Notes: generated from the sequence alone by a model not told the origin. Counted from the stretch's first letter, positions 1 through 14,026 are shown. The stretch: 64,000 nt of DNA from Amoebophrya sp. A120 (GCA_905178155.1 CAJINV010000013.1:1864281-1928280), one strand, 5' to 3'. Made by a program: numbers and translations.

Positions 1-3000
1 GGCGTCAGCGTCGGCGGCAAGGGCACCTTCCAGGGATCCTTTTCCTGCATCAGCCACGCGCAACTCGGCTCGGCGTTGTCCATCCGCGCGACCGCGCGGG
101 TCGGCAGCCGGATGTCCGTGCTTGACATGCTCGGTCTGGGGTCCACCGTGTCCACGCGAACCATGGCTCGCTTCGGCTCCGGCCTGTCGGTCGTTAACGC
201 CGCGAAGATTGGCGGCAAATTGAGCGTTCTGAACTTCACCGGTTGCGGTTCCGCGTTGTCCGTCCGAGGGTATGCGAAGTTCGGCAGCAAGGCATCCGTT
301 GTGGACTTCGTGGCGCTCGGTAGCAGCATCTCGGTTCGCAGCTTCATGCGGGCGGGATCCAGCGTTTCCGCGTTCGGATCCACGCACGTCGCGCAAGGCA
401 GAATGAGCGTGCAGAAGTTGTGCAACATCGGATCTGCACTTTCCGTCCGCGGTGCCATGCGGTTGGGCAGCCGTGCGTCCGTTTTGGATACGCTCGCGCT
501 CGGCTCGTCCATCTCGGTCCGAGCCTTCAGTCGGTGCGGCAGCAGCGTGTCTGCCGTCGGCCTCGTCCGGGTCGGCAGCCTGCACATGGCGTCGGTGATT
601 GGCGTCACGCACCTCGGGTCCAGCCTGTCCGTCCGCGGGGTCACCAGGTTCGGCTCCAAGATATCCGTGTTCGACTTCCTGCAGCTCGGCTCGTCCGTCT
701 CGGTCCGACAGTTCGCGCGGTTCGCCAGCAGCGTGTCTGTCGCCGGACCCAGAGTGCGCGCCGCGGGCATGGCGTCCGTGCTCGACTTCTCGGTGCTGTC
801 GAGTAGCATTTCCGTCCGGTCGTTCGGTCGACTGGGCGGGAAAGTCTCCGTCCTGGACATGGTTAGCCTCGGCTCCTCGCTCTCGGTGCGCACTTACTGC
901 AGGATTGGGTCCAGCTGCAGCGTCATGTCCCACGTCCCGGGTGTGGGTGGAAGACTGTCTGTGCTCGAGCAGGCGACGCTGGGCTCCATGCTGTCCGTCC
1001 GCGCGTACGGGAAGGTCGGTTCGCGCATGTCGGTCCTCGACATGCTGGCGCTCGGCAGCTCGGTCTCGATCCGGCACTTCGCCAGAGTCGGCAGCAGCTG
1101 CAGCGTCAAAGGCTTGACCGCAGTTGGCTCTTGCCTGAAACTGTCCACCATCGGCTTCCTCAGTGCGGGCTCCAGCTTGTCCGTCCGCTCGGCTACCAAA
1201 TTCGGCTCGCGCGCGTCCGTCTTGAACTTCCTGCAGCTCGGCTCCAGCATGTCCGTCCGGGGCATGCTCCGACTTGGCAGCGGCATGTCCGTCAAGGGCC
1301 TAAGCAACCTCGGCGGCGCGTTGTCCATCATCGAGCAGGCCACTATGGGTAGTTCCGTGTCGCTCCGCAACATGGCCAGACTCGCGGGCTCCGCCTCGAT
1401 CATTGAATTCGCCGTCTGCGGCTCCGCGCTGTCCATGCGTGCGCTCTGCAGGATCGGCAGCAGCATGAGCGTGACGGGGGTGTCCAGCTTGGGGAACAGA
1501 CTCTCCGTCCTCAAGTTCGCGACCTTGGGCTCCGCATTGTCCGTCCGCAGCATTGTCAGGTTCGGATCGAAGATGTCCACGCTGGACATGTTCCACCTCG
1601 GCTCCAGCATGTCCGTCCGGTCGTTCGTCCGGCTGGGCTCCGCGTACAGCATTTCCGGCAACCTGCGATTCGGATCCATGCACACCGTGTCCGTCGTGCA
1701 CCACACGAGCCTCGGATCCACGCTGTCCGTCCGCGGCTTCGCGAAGGCGGGCAGCAGACTGAGCGTCCTCGACTTCCTGAACCTCGGCAGCAGCGTCTCG
1801 CTGCGCGCCATCACCAGAATGGGCTCTTCCTGCAGCGTGACCGGATCAGCGAACGTGATGAGCCAGATGAGCGTGCTGTCGCACGTCCACCTCGGCAGCA
1901 CCCTGTCCTTCCGCGGCTTCGCGAAACTGTCCGGCGGCGCCTCCGTGTTGCAATTCACGGCGCTCGGCAGCGCGCTTTCCGTCAGAACGCACACCCGGTG
2001 CGGTTCGCGTGTCTCGGTGCTCGACTGCCTCCGACTCGGGAGCACGATTTCGCTCCGCGCCGCCACGCGGTTCGGTTCCGGAATCTCGGTCGCCGGGGTG
2101 GCGAACACGGGCAACAAGTTGTCCGTGCTGAACTGCGCGGCTTTGGGCTCAACGCTGTCCGTCCGCGGAGCCTCCCGGCTCGGCAGCCGCGCCTCCGTGA
2201 TCGACTTCTTCAACATCGGTAGCGCGATCTCTATCCGCGCGGCCCTGCGCCTCGGCAGCGCGCTGTCCGTGGCGGCCGACAGCAGCATCGGCGGCACGAT
2301 CTCGATCGTGAAGCTCACCAACGTCGGCAGCTCGCTCTCCGTCCGCGGAGTGTCGAGACTCGGCTCGCGCGTGTCCGTCATGGACTGCTTGACGCTCGGT
2401 AGTTCCCTGTCGATCCGCGCGGCCGTCCGCCTGGGCTCCAACCTGAGCTGCGTCGGCCGGTGCGCGATTGGCTCCATGCTGAACCTGTCGCTGAACCAGA
2501 TCGCACACTTGGGCTCCACCCTGTCCGTCCGGGCGGCCACCCGATGCGGCAGCCGCATCTCCGTGATCGACTTCATGAGCCTGGGTTCCTCGCTGTCCCT
2601 CCGCGGCATGACGCGTCTCGGCTCCGGCGTTTCGGTGTCCAACGACGCGAAGTTGAAGGGAAGACTGTCGATCCAAGAGCAGCTGCACGCGGGCAGCAGT
2701 CTTTCCCTGCGTGGCGACTTTAGACTCGGTAGCAAGTTCTCCGCACTGTCCTACGCGCAATGCGGGTCGTCTCTGTCCGTCCGCGGGTCGAGCCGATTCG
2801 GGTCGCGCGCTTCGGTGTTCGACGTGCTGAACTTGGGTTCCACGCTGTCGTTGCGCAACATGATGAAGCTCGGGTCCACGGTGTCCACGTTCGGGGACAT
2901 CGCCGCGGGCACGAAGGTGTCCATCCTGAACACGGTCTTCATGGGCTCCACCCTCTCGCTCCGCTGCGGGAGCAGGATGGGCAAGAGTTGCTCGGTCCTG

Positions 3001-6000
3001 CAGCACGTCAGCTGCGGCTCGGCCTTGTCGCTCCGCAACGTCGCCAGAATGGGCAGCAAGGCGAGTGTCCTCGCGTTCGTGAATTTGGGCAGCTCGCTGT
3101 CCCTCCGCAACAAGGTTACGGTCGGCAAGCAGGCATCCGTGCTGCGGTTCTGCCACCTGGGAAGCGGCCTGAGTATTCGCAACACACTGAGGATGGGGTC
3201 CCGATGCTCGGTCCTCGATCTGTGCCAGCTCGGCTCCACGATCAGCGTGCGCAGCAGCAGCCGGTGCGGCAGCAAGTTTTCTGTTCTCGACATGGTCAAC
3301 CTCGGTTCCTCGATCTCCATCCGAGCCATCATCCGCATCGGCAGCGGCCTGTCCATCCAGGCGACCAACAACAGGATTGGCGGCCGGCTTTCCGTCACCG
3401 GAATGCTCCAGATGAGCAGTACGCTCTCGGTCCGCGCGACCAGCCGCATGGGCAGCCGCGCCAGCGTGCTTGACCTGCTGAACCTCGGCTCGTCCATGTC
3501 GGTCCGCAGCTTCTCGCGACTGGGATCCGCCATCTCCGTCCGCGGGCTAGTGTCCTTCGGCAGCATCACCAAGCTGTCCGTCATCGACGCAACGAACCTC
3601 GGTTCGTCGCTCTCCGTGCGGGGTATCGCTCGTATGGGCAGCCGGGCCTCGGTCCTAGACTGCCTGCAGTTGGGCTCCTCGATGAGCTTGCGCACCAATG
3701 CCTACTTCGGATCCAGAGCCAGCGTCCTGCAGTTCATGCATGTACGTTATTTTTTCAAGAGATAGAGAACTACGTAGATCTTTTACCCTTATGCTTATTC
3801 GCCGACTGTACCTAGCATTTAGCTTTCTTGTCCTCCTTTAGCTTTATCTTGATCATGAATGAAGCAAAAGCGTACAATTTTCAAAAATGAAACTCCAAAC
3901 AGATCGGCTCCACGTTGTCTCTCCGGTCGCAATCGCGTATCGGCGGCAGCACGTCGATGTTGCAGTTCTGCCAGCTCGGGTCCGCCCTCTCCGTCCGCAG
4001 CCAGAGTCGGCTGGGCAGCCGGGTTTCCGTCCTGGACTTCCTCGGCCTGGGCTCCTCGGTGAGTGTGCGAGCGATGATCCGGTCCGGTAGTTCGCTCTCC
4101 GTGAAGGGCAACGTGCGGTTCTCCGGCGAATCGGGCCTGTCTATCCTCGGACAGCTGCAGACCGGCTCCGCGCTGTCGCTGCGCAGCTTCAGCCGCATGG
4201 GCTCCAACTGCTCCATCCTGGACTACGCCTTTCTAGGCAGCACGATCAGTGTGCGGTCCTTCCTCCGCGTCGGCTCCGCGCTCTCGGTGAAGGGCCTGGT
4301 CGCGGTGGGCAGCTGCAACCGACTCTCCGTGATGGGAATCACGAACTGCGGATCCGCGCTCTCCGTGCGTGCAGTCAGCAGATTGTCGTCGCGGTTGTCC
4401 GTGCTCGACCTGCTCAGCTGCGGATCGGCACTGTCCGTGCGTGGTCACACGCGCTTCGGCAGTTGCATTTCCGTGCTGGACTTCGTCAATCTAGGTATAC
4501 TTACTTGCGTAAAATGAGTTTTTCGTTCCTGTTTCACTTGGTTGATGTACGCGATTTCATCTTTCACATTTGAACATCGGACTGATTTTCTTGTACTCAT
4601 CTGGTATTTCCGCTACCCTGTTCCGTATCAAAATCAATACGCAAACTACTTCCAATCAACTCCAACAGGATCCGCAATGTCGATGCGTGCGTACTTCCGT
4701 TGCGGCAGCGGCCTCAGCGTGTACGGTCCGACCAACGTGGGCAACAAGTTCTCCGTTTTGGAAACAGCGAAACTCGGGTCGTCGCTGTCCATCCGGGGCA
4801 TCAGCCGCTTCGGCTCGCGGGTGTCGCTGGTGGACTTCTTGAACCTTGGTTCCTCCGTGTCCATCCGGTCGTACAGCCGGCTGAACAGCGGCATTTCCGT
4901 GCGCGGGTTGGTCAACGTCGGCTCCATCCACGCGGCGTCTGTGATGAACTTCCTGACCGCGGGAAGCTCGCTCTCGGTCCGGTGCCACTCCCGGTTCGGC
5001 TCCAAGATGAGCGTCCTGGATATGCTCAACCTGGGCTCGGCCTTGTCCGTCCGTGGCATCAGCCGGCTCGGCTCAAGGCAGTCCGTCTTCGACATGTTTG
5101 CCCTGGGCAGCAGCTTCAGCATCCGCAGCTTCAGCCGCCTGGGCAGTGGGTTGTCCGTGGCGGGCGACGTGAACACCAAGGGCATGACCTCGATCCTCGG
5201 CTTCCTGCAGACCGGCAGCAGCCTGTCCATCCGCACGCACGTCCGGTTCGGCAGCCGCATGTCCGTGCTGGATGCCACGTGCCTTGGCTCCTCGATCTCC
5301 GTGCGCGCGTTCCTCCGGCTAGGCTCCGCCTGCTCCGTCAAGGGCATCGCGCACATTGGCAGCATCTACCAGGCGTCCGTGATCAACCAGATCCACGTTG
5401 GCTCCAGCCTGTCCGTCCGCGGACGCACGCAGTTCGGCAGCCGAATGTCCGTGTTGCTCTTCGTCAACCTCGGTAGCGGCTTGAGCGTCAGGAACACACT
5501 CAGGCTCGGCTCCAGGGCGTCCGTCTGCGACTGCTTCGCGCTCGGTAAAATTTGTTTGGTTTTTGTGATTCTTGCTGATGTTGTCAACATAGTCTTGATT
5601 AGAGATGACTTGGGAGCACGAAGATGAACATATTGACAATGCAATTAAGATTCTCATCAATGTTTCACAATCCCAACAAAAAATCCCAGGCTCGTCGCTC
5701 TCGTTCCGTTCCGCGGTTCGGTTCGGTAGCAGCATGTCGATCGTGGGCAAGATGGTCGGCAGCAGCAAGTTGTCCGTGATCGAGCAGGTGAACTTCGGTT
5801 CTACCTTCTCTATCCGTAGCTTCATGCGGTGCGGTTCGTCGCTCTCGCTGTACGGCAACCTGGTCGGAGGCAAGGTCGGAACGCCATACTCCATCTACGC
5901 CGCCGCCACCATCGGCAGCTCCTTCAGCTGCAGGGCGTTTGCAAGGTACAAGACAACTTGATGTTGAGTAGAACAGAAGGTTGATGATAGATTTGCGTCG

Positions 6001-9000
6001 TTCCTTTTATGTTGCTCACTGCGGAATGAAGTTGATGAATGTTGAATTTGCATACGAGTCCTTTCATGAACAACTTTCCATGTAAAACAATGAAAAAAAC
6101 AGACTCGGCTCGGCAGTGTCCATGTTCGCTAACCTCCGGGTGGGCGGCAATTTGAGCACTCTCGAGCACGCGGAGATTGGCTCGTCCATCAGCGTCAGAG
6201 GAATTGCACGCCTGGGAAGCAGAGCATCCGTGCTGGATTGCTTGATGCTCGGTACAACTATTTTTGTGTGTTTCTGAAGTGAGGTTTCGCTTTTCAAATG
6301 CCTGAACTTTGGTGACAGCTTGATTCACACGGGCCTTTTTTTCCATAATACATGAAAACACCTTGCAAAAAACATCAAACACTTTATCAGGCTCCTCGAT
6401 CTCTGTCCGCGCGTTCATCCGCGCCGGATCCGGTCTTTCCGTGAAGGGCCTGACCCAGTGCGGAAGCAGCTTCCAGATGTCCGTCCTGCAGTGGGTCAAG
6501 CTCGGGTCCTCCTTGTCGGTCCGCTCCGTCTCCCGCCTCGGTAGCAAGGCCTCCGTGCTGAACTTCGTGGCGCTCGGCAGCGCGCTGTCGGTGCGGTCCA
6601 AGACCTGCTTCGGCAGCCGCATGTCCGTGCTCGACACTTTGAACCTCGGTTCGGCGTTGTCGCTCCGTCGGTCGATGAAGATGGGCGAATCTTTGTCCGT
6701 GCTGCAGTTCTGCCACCTGGGTAGCAGCCTCAGCGTGCGCAGCACCGGCCGCATCGGAAGTCGCGCCAGCGTGGTGGACTTCTTGACACTTGGTACTTAC
6801 ATATTTTCACGACTTTTTATTCGATCTTGTTGTCTGTTCCATTCAGTTTATTTGGTTTTCCACCATCGAGTCTATGAGTAGAACCTCCACCCCGTATGCG
6901 GACTACAGAAAGCGTCACAAATGAAAAGCAAACAACATCGCAAATGTTCAAATCTCGGAATCTCTGCAGGTTCCTCTTGCTCTGTGCGTGGACACGGAAG
7001 ACTGGCAGGCAACATGAGCATCTTCTCCTTCGTCCAGATGGGTAGCAGCTTGTCGGTGCGATCCGCATCCAGATTCAGCTCGCGGTGCAGTGTCCTAGAC
7101 ACCATGGCGCTCGGCTCCTCCTTGAGCTTGAGGTAAAAATGTTGTGAATTTATTTTGGCAATTGTGAATAAGCGAAAACGATATTTGCTTCTTTTTGTCA
7201 TTTGTTTTCCAATGCCAATGCTTCTGTTTCCTCAGCCTTACGAAATAAGAACAAGTGCCACTGTAATACACAACGAAACTGTTGAATCTACCTTCTTACA
7301 ACACTCAAAAACAGGGCTGCGGTGCGCCTCGGCTCCTCTTGCTCCGCGTACGGCAGTACCATCTGCTCGAACGCGAGGATATCCGTGACCGGCCTGGCGA
7401 ATGTCGGTTCCGCCTTGTCCGTCCGCGGCGTAACGCGCTTCGGCTCCCGCGTCAGTATCCTGGACATGTTGAACATCGGTAGCAGCGTGTCCGTCCGTGC
7501 GGCGGTTCGCTGCGGCAGCAGTTTGTCGGTGATCGGCCGAGCCGCGGTTGGCAGCTGTCTGAAGGCCAGCGTGATCAACTGGGCAACATTGGGAAGCGCC
7601 TTGAGCGTCAGGTAAAGTTTAGAGTCGAGTTTTTTGCTTTGTTGGCTTACATACTACTAATTTTCTTGTGATTGTGTTTTATTTAGTGCACGAGCATGAT
7701 AAAAAGGGAGGTGCATGACAACAAACAACTATGCAACATTAAAACCAATTCGATAATCACAGGTCGCATTCGCGTCTTGGATCACGCGTGTCCGTTCTGG
7801 ATATGCTCCGGCTCGGAAGTTCCGTTTCCTTGCGGTCCATTTGCCGCACTGGCTCCGGCATGTCCATCTTCGCGAACTGCAGGGTAGGAAGCAGTTGCAG
7901 TGTGCTGGGCTGTCTGACCGTCGGTAGCGCGTTGTCCATCCGAAACTCGATACGGTTCGGCGGCAAGATGAGTGTTCTGGAATTCACCCAGCTCGGCTCC
8001 TCGCTGTCCCTCCGCGGCTTCGCCAGAATCGGCTCCAGCTGCAGCTTGGTCAGCAACGCCAGAATCGGAGATCACTGCTCGGTATGGACTTTGTTTGGGG
8101 AGAGTGATCAAAGTTTGATGCATAGTCGGGTCTTTTTCTACCATGACTTTTGCGATGAAATGAAGACCAGCAGCGCATTACTTATCAAATGAAAACCATT
8201 CCCAATGACAAACCAATCAAAACAAAACAGGTTGTCTCGCATTCGCATCTCGCCTCGTCAATTTCCGTCCGTGGAATTGCCCGGCTGGGATCAAGAGCGA
8301 GCGTCCTGGACATGATGATGCTGGGCTCGACCCTTTCCGTGCGTAGCTGCGTGCGCGTCGGCAGCTCACTGTCTGTCGCAGGCAACACGAGATTTGGCAC
8401 CTGCTCGCAATTGAGCGTGTACAGCTACCTCACCGCGGGAAGCAGCATCAGCGTCCGCTCACATGCGAGGTAATAATACTACCTGAATGGATGATTTTGA
8501 TGAAGCAATACACCAATTTTGGTGCTATTCTGCTGCAGCTTTTGAGATGAGAGGCCGTGCTTATTTTGACGGATTTTCTTCCACTTCATGTTTGTATGAT
8601 GCTAACAACACAAGAAACTCAAAACTAAATCTAAATTCAAACGTCACCGCCCATGAATCACAGACTCGGCTCCCGCGTGTCCATCCTGAACATGCTGGCC
8701 CTCGGGTCCTCCATGTCCGTCCGCGGCGTGATGCGGTGCGGCTCCGCGCTGTCGGTGCAGGGTAACCTGCGATCCGGCCCAAGCCGATTCTCCGCGTACG
8801 GTGCGGTGCAGATCGGCTCTTCGCTCTCCGTCCGCGGCTACACGAAGTTCGGCTCGCGGGTGTCCATCCTCGACGCGGTTTCCCTCGGCTCCTGCTTGTC
8901 CATCCGGGCGTACGGCAGAATGGGCTCCGGCTTGTCCGTCGCGGGCAGCTTCAACGCGGCGGCGGCTACCCGACTGTCCATCACCAGTGGCGTCCACATC

Positions 9001-9230
9001 GGCTCCACACTGTCGATGCGCTCCTTCACGCGCCTGGGCAGCAACGTGTCCGTGATCAACTTCGCCAGCGTCGGGAGTTCGTTCTCCATGCGGTCCTTCA
9101 GCAGGTTAGGCGGCAACATCTCCGTGCTGGACTTCTCCAACATGGGCTCGGCGCTGTCCGTGCGCTCGTTCGCGAGACTCGGCAGCGGCTTGTCCGCCAA
9201 GGGCAGCGTCCGGATTGACAGCACGCTGTA
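1..9230 (+). repeat. Coding tandem repeat, 12-residue unit nested in a ~50-residue period
   Basis: The exons here are built from 36-bp units encoding GSxxSVxxxxx(L/F). Units follow a four-step order: a GSxLSVRGxxRF type, a GSRxSVLDxxxL type, a GSSxSVRxxxRL type, then a more variable GSxxSVxG type with 1-3 extra residues, giving a superperiod of about 48-52 residues (~150 bp). Many copies differ mainly at synonymous and variable positions, so the array is old or under purifying selection. The base periodicity also opens long antisense and out-of-frame reading frames that are not genes. Confidence 0.9.
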
Positions 9231-10400
9231 TGTCGGCGATGCGGCCATCACCAGTGACAACTCCGGGAACCCGACCATGAAACTCTACCCGTACAAGACC
9301 AGCAGTGTGGCCAACAAGGCGGTATTTTATTTTCAGGATAGTTTGCTTTTTGAAATGATTTTGGTTCTTTTGGGTTAGATTTCATCCAGCAGCACTCTAA
9401 GATTAGAATTTCTCGTACTGTTCATACATTCAAGCCAAATGCGCACTTCTAATGCGAATCCGACAAATTGAAAACAGGGTATCACCATGGTCTACTCGGG
9501 TGGGGCAGTCGCCGGTACGCTCCACGGCACCTGGTCCGCAGACAACGCGGTGACTTCCTCCGATAAGAGGCGGAAGCGCGACATTGCGCCGCTGTACCAG
9601 GAGTTGCTGAAAGTGGCACCAAGGAACGAGAAGGCGCTGGCTCTGATGGAGCAAGGTAATTGCAAAACTGATTTTTTGCTGTTTTTGTCATGTAGAAAGC
9701 TCTTCAGTAGAATTTCAACGAAGTTCCGTTAGGCATGCAGAATTCGTTTTACTAGAAAAGGAAACGATCTCCAAAATCATCCCCAAAATGCTTATCCCAC
9801 AAATAAAACTCAGGTCGCGTTGCCGACGCTAAGGATGCCACGATCATCCAAGTGCTGCAAGAGCTCCGGCCTGTTAGCTACAAGTACAAGCGTGCTTCGG
9901 AGTCGAAGTACAGCCGGTACGGGTTCATCGCGCAGGAGATCGAAGAAGTGCTGCCGAACATGGTGGTGAAGTCCGAACAGGACGGCATGCTGCAACTGCG
10001 CCTGGACGACCTGATCGCGGTGCTCACACTCGGTATCCAGTCCCTGGACAGCCGCGTGTGGCAGCTCGACGAGAAGTTGACTACGATCGACATCAAGGTC
10101 GAGGAGAACTACGAGAAGTTGACCGATAGGATGAAGACCATCGAGACCATGATCCGGAAGGTGCTGATCGGCAAAAAGAACAAGGAGATAATGTTGGCAT
10201 CGAATGCTGTCAACGCCACCGCGGATAGTAATTCTGCAGCGATCGCAGCACACGAGCAAGTGATTGCACAGCAGCAGGTCAGCGTCGAAAGCACAATTGT
10301 GAACGGGGTTCAAGTGACAAAGACGTCAAACACGACGGTCATTCTGAACGACACGAATCTAACCGTGCTCAACGCGACTATGGTCGAGATCTTCGGATAA
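1..10400 (+). CDS. Giant Ser/Gly-repeat protein with C-terminal peptidase S74 chaperone domain (5' truncated)
   Basis: The frame is open from base 1. Thirteen exons: 1-3741, 3903-4494, 4669-5544, 5690-5945, 6103-6251, 6391-6792, 6970-7132, 7315-7611, 7763-8081, 8231-8469, 8664-9321, 9478-9655, 9814-10400. All introns are GT-AG (139-194 bp) and all phases agree, giving 2,818 visible residues. About 2,500 residues are 12-residue units of the form GSxxSVxxxxx(L/F), which suggests a beta-helical or fibrous stalk. Exons 12-13 encode the intramolecular chaperone seen in phage tail spikes and endosialidases: the motif SSDKRRKRDI puts a Ser (visible residue 2592) five positions before a Lys (2597), the spacing of the known Ser-Lys self-cleavage dyad, followed by the conserved YKYKRASESKYSRYGFIAQE stretch. 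A coiled coil (from LGIQSLDSRV) and an Asn/Thr-rich tail follow. By family analogy the domain trimerises the stalk and then cuts itself off. A surface or extracellular role is inferred; the N-terminus lies outside the window. Confidence 0.9.
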
Positions 10401-13400
10401 AAAAATAGTAGCTAGTAGTAGAGAAAAAAATTGAAAAAAAAGCGCTCCGATGGAGAGTCGCTTCGGAAATTGAAAAACCGTTGTACTGGAAAGTAATAGA
10501 AACAGTGTCACAAGCAGATTACAGCAAGAATTTGTACCGAAAAATCAGACTTTGATACCGTTGTGAATAATATCAGACGGAAAAGAATTTCTATCAGAAG
10601 TACGAAACAGCAAATATTGCTATTCCTTGACGAATAGGAAATTAACACGCTATGACAAAAAGTGTCACTTCACTTTGAATAACAACTTCTAGCAACAAGA
10701 TTCAGCTTTATCGAGGAGAGATGAAGATTTACTTTTTCGATTTACTTTCGCGCAGATAATATCAGATTGGAATAATTTTATCAAAAACAGTATCAACACT
10801 AAGAAATATGAAAGGTTTAACAATGTCGCCTGTCTTGTCTGAAAAATGTTGTTGTTTGCATGAAATATTCTTCACCTGAAATAAGATATTCTTCTATCGA
10901 CACGTGCCCGTCTTCCTGCGGGACACAAATCTTTATAATGTTTCTTTTCTTGCACAGAACAAAAAATTTCGGAAGCTACCAGGCTAGAATTTTCTATGTC
11001 TGGTAACCTTCAAGGAAATTAGGCTGGCTATTTGAATTGGTAAGTACGAGGTACAAATATCATCACAATTGCTAATGCTAGTTTTGCCTGGATATTCTTC
11101 TCATGATATCCGGTCAAAAACTACTACCGATTTTTATACTTCTTCATACAAAAAAGAAAAGAAATTGTCTACAAGGCTACAAAACAGTTTCGATAGAACT
11201 TATCGCTACGAAAGTAAAGCGCACACAGCAGGAGAATAGAACACATCTTGCTCTTGCAAAAGCGAAAGTGGAACAGAGGAAATTTATCCGCTATGGGTGT
11301 TGAAAATAATGGCTAGAAATCAAACCTTTCTGGATTCATCAAGGCCGAAACACATTCTCCGAGACCGTCCACCTCGGAGCTTGTTTTTTGCGTTTTTGAT
11401 CTTCAGGAAAAAACATCGCACTAGAATAGAAACTTTTTTCGAGTTTAGTCCAGGCTCGCTCTTTCTGTCCTGACGTCCATTTTCAGGGGTAGATAGAGTC
11501 TGAGCAGTAAGACAAACATCGAAATCGCCACTTTGGAAGAACTTCTAGCTCAGGATGCCCGCGGTAGTCGAAGACAACAGAAGAAATATTTTCGCAATTC
11601 AAGGCAACGACACAGCAGCTGGTGCGTATGAATTTCCAAACAGTTCTTTATCTCAGACAAAAAGCATCAAAGTATTTTCTTCTCGACAAATTCGCAAAAA
11701 TAGCTGGTACTATTTCTATTTTCTATTACCTATGAACAGGTTTCGAATGGTTACGATTTGATTTCTATTGCATTACACTAATCTCTTGAAAGTTTTAGAT
11801 CTATCTATCAAAACCAAATCACCTCCAAGGTAGGTGGAATAGCAAGGGCGATTGCTGACTACCTGGGTGAAATTATCACTAGTTAAATTGCTACTATCAT
11901 GATCTATTGTTTGATTTATGAAAACAGTCGAAAAATCAGTATTTGACGCAGATTTTCTACCGATAAATTGCTCTTGCCTCTCGGAAGGTTTACACAGCAA
12001 GTTTAGCGTCGCCAGTATCTACCAATATTTCGTGTCTACTAACTTCGCCTCACTTTTTTTTCTTTGGTGTCAGAATTTGGTACACGAAATCATTCCTACC
12101 TCTAAATAACAGTTTCACCTCAAGAATCAATCAAGCACGAATCAGATGTCGATAAAAATTTGAAGTCTCGAAACTCAAAGCTCTATCTGTAAAAGCGTAA
12201 GCGTTCAAAAAAAAGGCGAACCAAGGCCGTTGGGGCTTTTTTTGCGATTGCGTCGTGATAATTGGCGCTCTTTTGATTTGCTGTGCCTTAGTCGTGTTCC
12301 TCTTTTCTCCTAGTTCAAGATCCGGCGATCATTGCGTGCTCGTCACCGAGAAAGCAAACCAAACACAAAGTGGCCCACATTGTGGAGAGGTTGAGCACCC
12401 CCCAAAAATCGTCATCGTATCTACACTCGAAGCATCATCTTCGTCGTCGGCAGTATAGCAGATATGATTCGTCTGTTCGTTTAATATGTTTTCACTATAC
12501 AAAATGATTGCTCTACGCATTTTTCCTCTCGGGATTTTTCAACGATCCACTCAGATTACAAGGGAATATTACGAGTCCGAGTCGGATGAAGTCATGTTCA
12601 GGTATGTTCGTGGGATTGGTAGCGAAAAAAAGTCGTCTTCAAGTGATTTTTCCGGTTCGTTGGGGACGTAAAAATGACATCGAGCAATCGGGTTCCTTAT
12701 CCGTCGAACGAGGAGCCCTCTAGATAGCAGAGCTCCAGGTCAAGACTTATCTTCCAGTTTGATGAGTAGTTCTTCATCGACACACACTTGTGCACAGCGC
12801 TTCTACTACAATTTTTTCTCCTTGGAAAATATGAATAAAGTAAGAAGATGAAACTACACTAGAACAAATAATAAAGGTAGAGTAACAATATATACAAACG
12901 AGTAAAAAAAAGTAGAAAAACAACCATGCCGGAACACGGCCTATGATCTTCCTACTTAGTTCAACCACCGGGAGAGTGAAGCTCAGGCTTGTCTTCCTAC
13001 TTTGATATGGGAGAATAATACCACGACGTGGAGTTGGCGGAGAGCCGTGTGGCCTGACGACCACCAGACGACCGCGGCAATACCGTCAGTACCGTCGCGA
13101 ATCATTTGTGCGTTGGTGCAACTGAATAGATAAGGTTTGTTTATTATACTGCTTGCTGTGATCTTGAGTGGCTTCATCGTGCGGCTCGCACGACAGTGAA
13201 CACCCAATTTATCGTCTATTTTGCTCGTGGAAGCCACGAAGTAGATGACTGAAAAGCATTACGTTCTAAAAACAAATCTGAGGTGTTGGCTTTGTTCCGC
13301 TCGTCGGGAGCTTGAAGGTTCAGCAACCAACAATAGCGTGGGCGCTAATAGCATTAGCGAGGAGCCGGACTTCTCTGAAGACAACCGGTATATTCCTGGT

Positions 13401-14026
13401 CTCCAGACTTTTTTTTTGTGCATGTGATTAACAGGAATTTTAAACAAGAAGAAGAAAATGCGTGCCAACGCCTGATGCTTATATATTTTTGCGACATCCA
13501 CAATATCAATATTATTCCTGCCAGTTTCCTCTTTTCGTAACAGGTTCGACGAGGTCTCCTTCGTTTCGCAACAACCGCATCAGTATTCCAAACTCGAATC
13601 ATTGGTCGTAAGCCGCGCAGCCTGGCGACTCAACGATCGTAGGACTGGCTGGGTATTGTCATTCCATGCTGCTTCTTCACTATTTCAAATGTAAGTAAAG
13701 GTGCTGGTGATACAGGTGGTGCTGCAACACATTGAATAGCAAGCCCATCGCATCGAATTATGACATCAAATCTAATCGTTTTCGAAAACAAAACACAGGC
13801 TTGCGTCCTTCTTGCCAAAGGCCTGCGCAGCAACTTACAAGGAAGGAGGGCGACATCTACTTTCCGATCCGGTAAAATATGATCTCTCTGCAAAGAGCAC
13901 TTGTTTTGTTTTCCAGCAGGTTTTTGCACTCTCTTTGAGGTTTTGCACGCAAAACAAGCAAATGCATCAATTCAATAAATGAAAGATCGTCCACCCCTGC
14001 GGTAGAATTGCTTTTTTGTGGCAGCG
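10401..14026. other. Gene-free AT-rich interval
   Basis: No convincing gene on either strand. Short frames (e.g. 11103-11303, 12255-12458, 12486-12671) lack family signatures, and several have no ATG start. Part of it, about 12144-12330, resembles the region upstream of the glycosyltransferase gene at about 16445-16630 (see findings). Confidence 0.6.

Noticed and set aside
894-2735. 613-residue antisense open frame, and similar ones at 2149-3156, 2751-3698 and 4646-5365 (minus strand)
   Set aside because: They are by-products of the 36-bp coding periodicity of the S74 repeat gene; the sense frame has the S74 domain and consistent splicing.
12255-12458. Small membrane protein (GALLICCALVVFLFS)
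   Set aside because: No ATG start, no family, and it may be a decayed fragment; kept only as part of a similarity finding.
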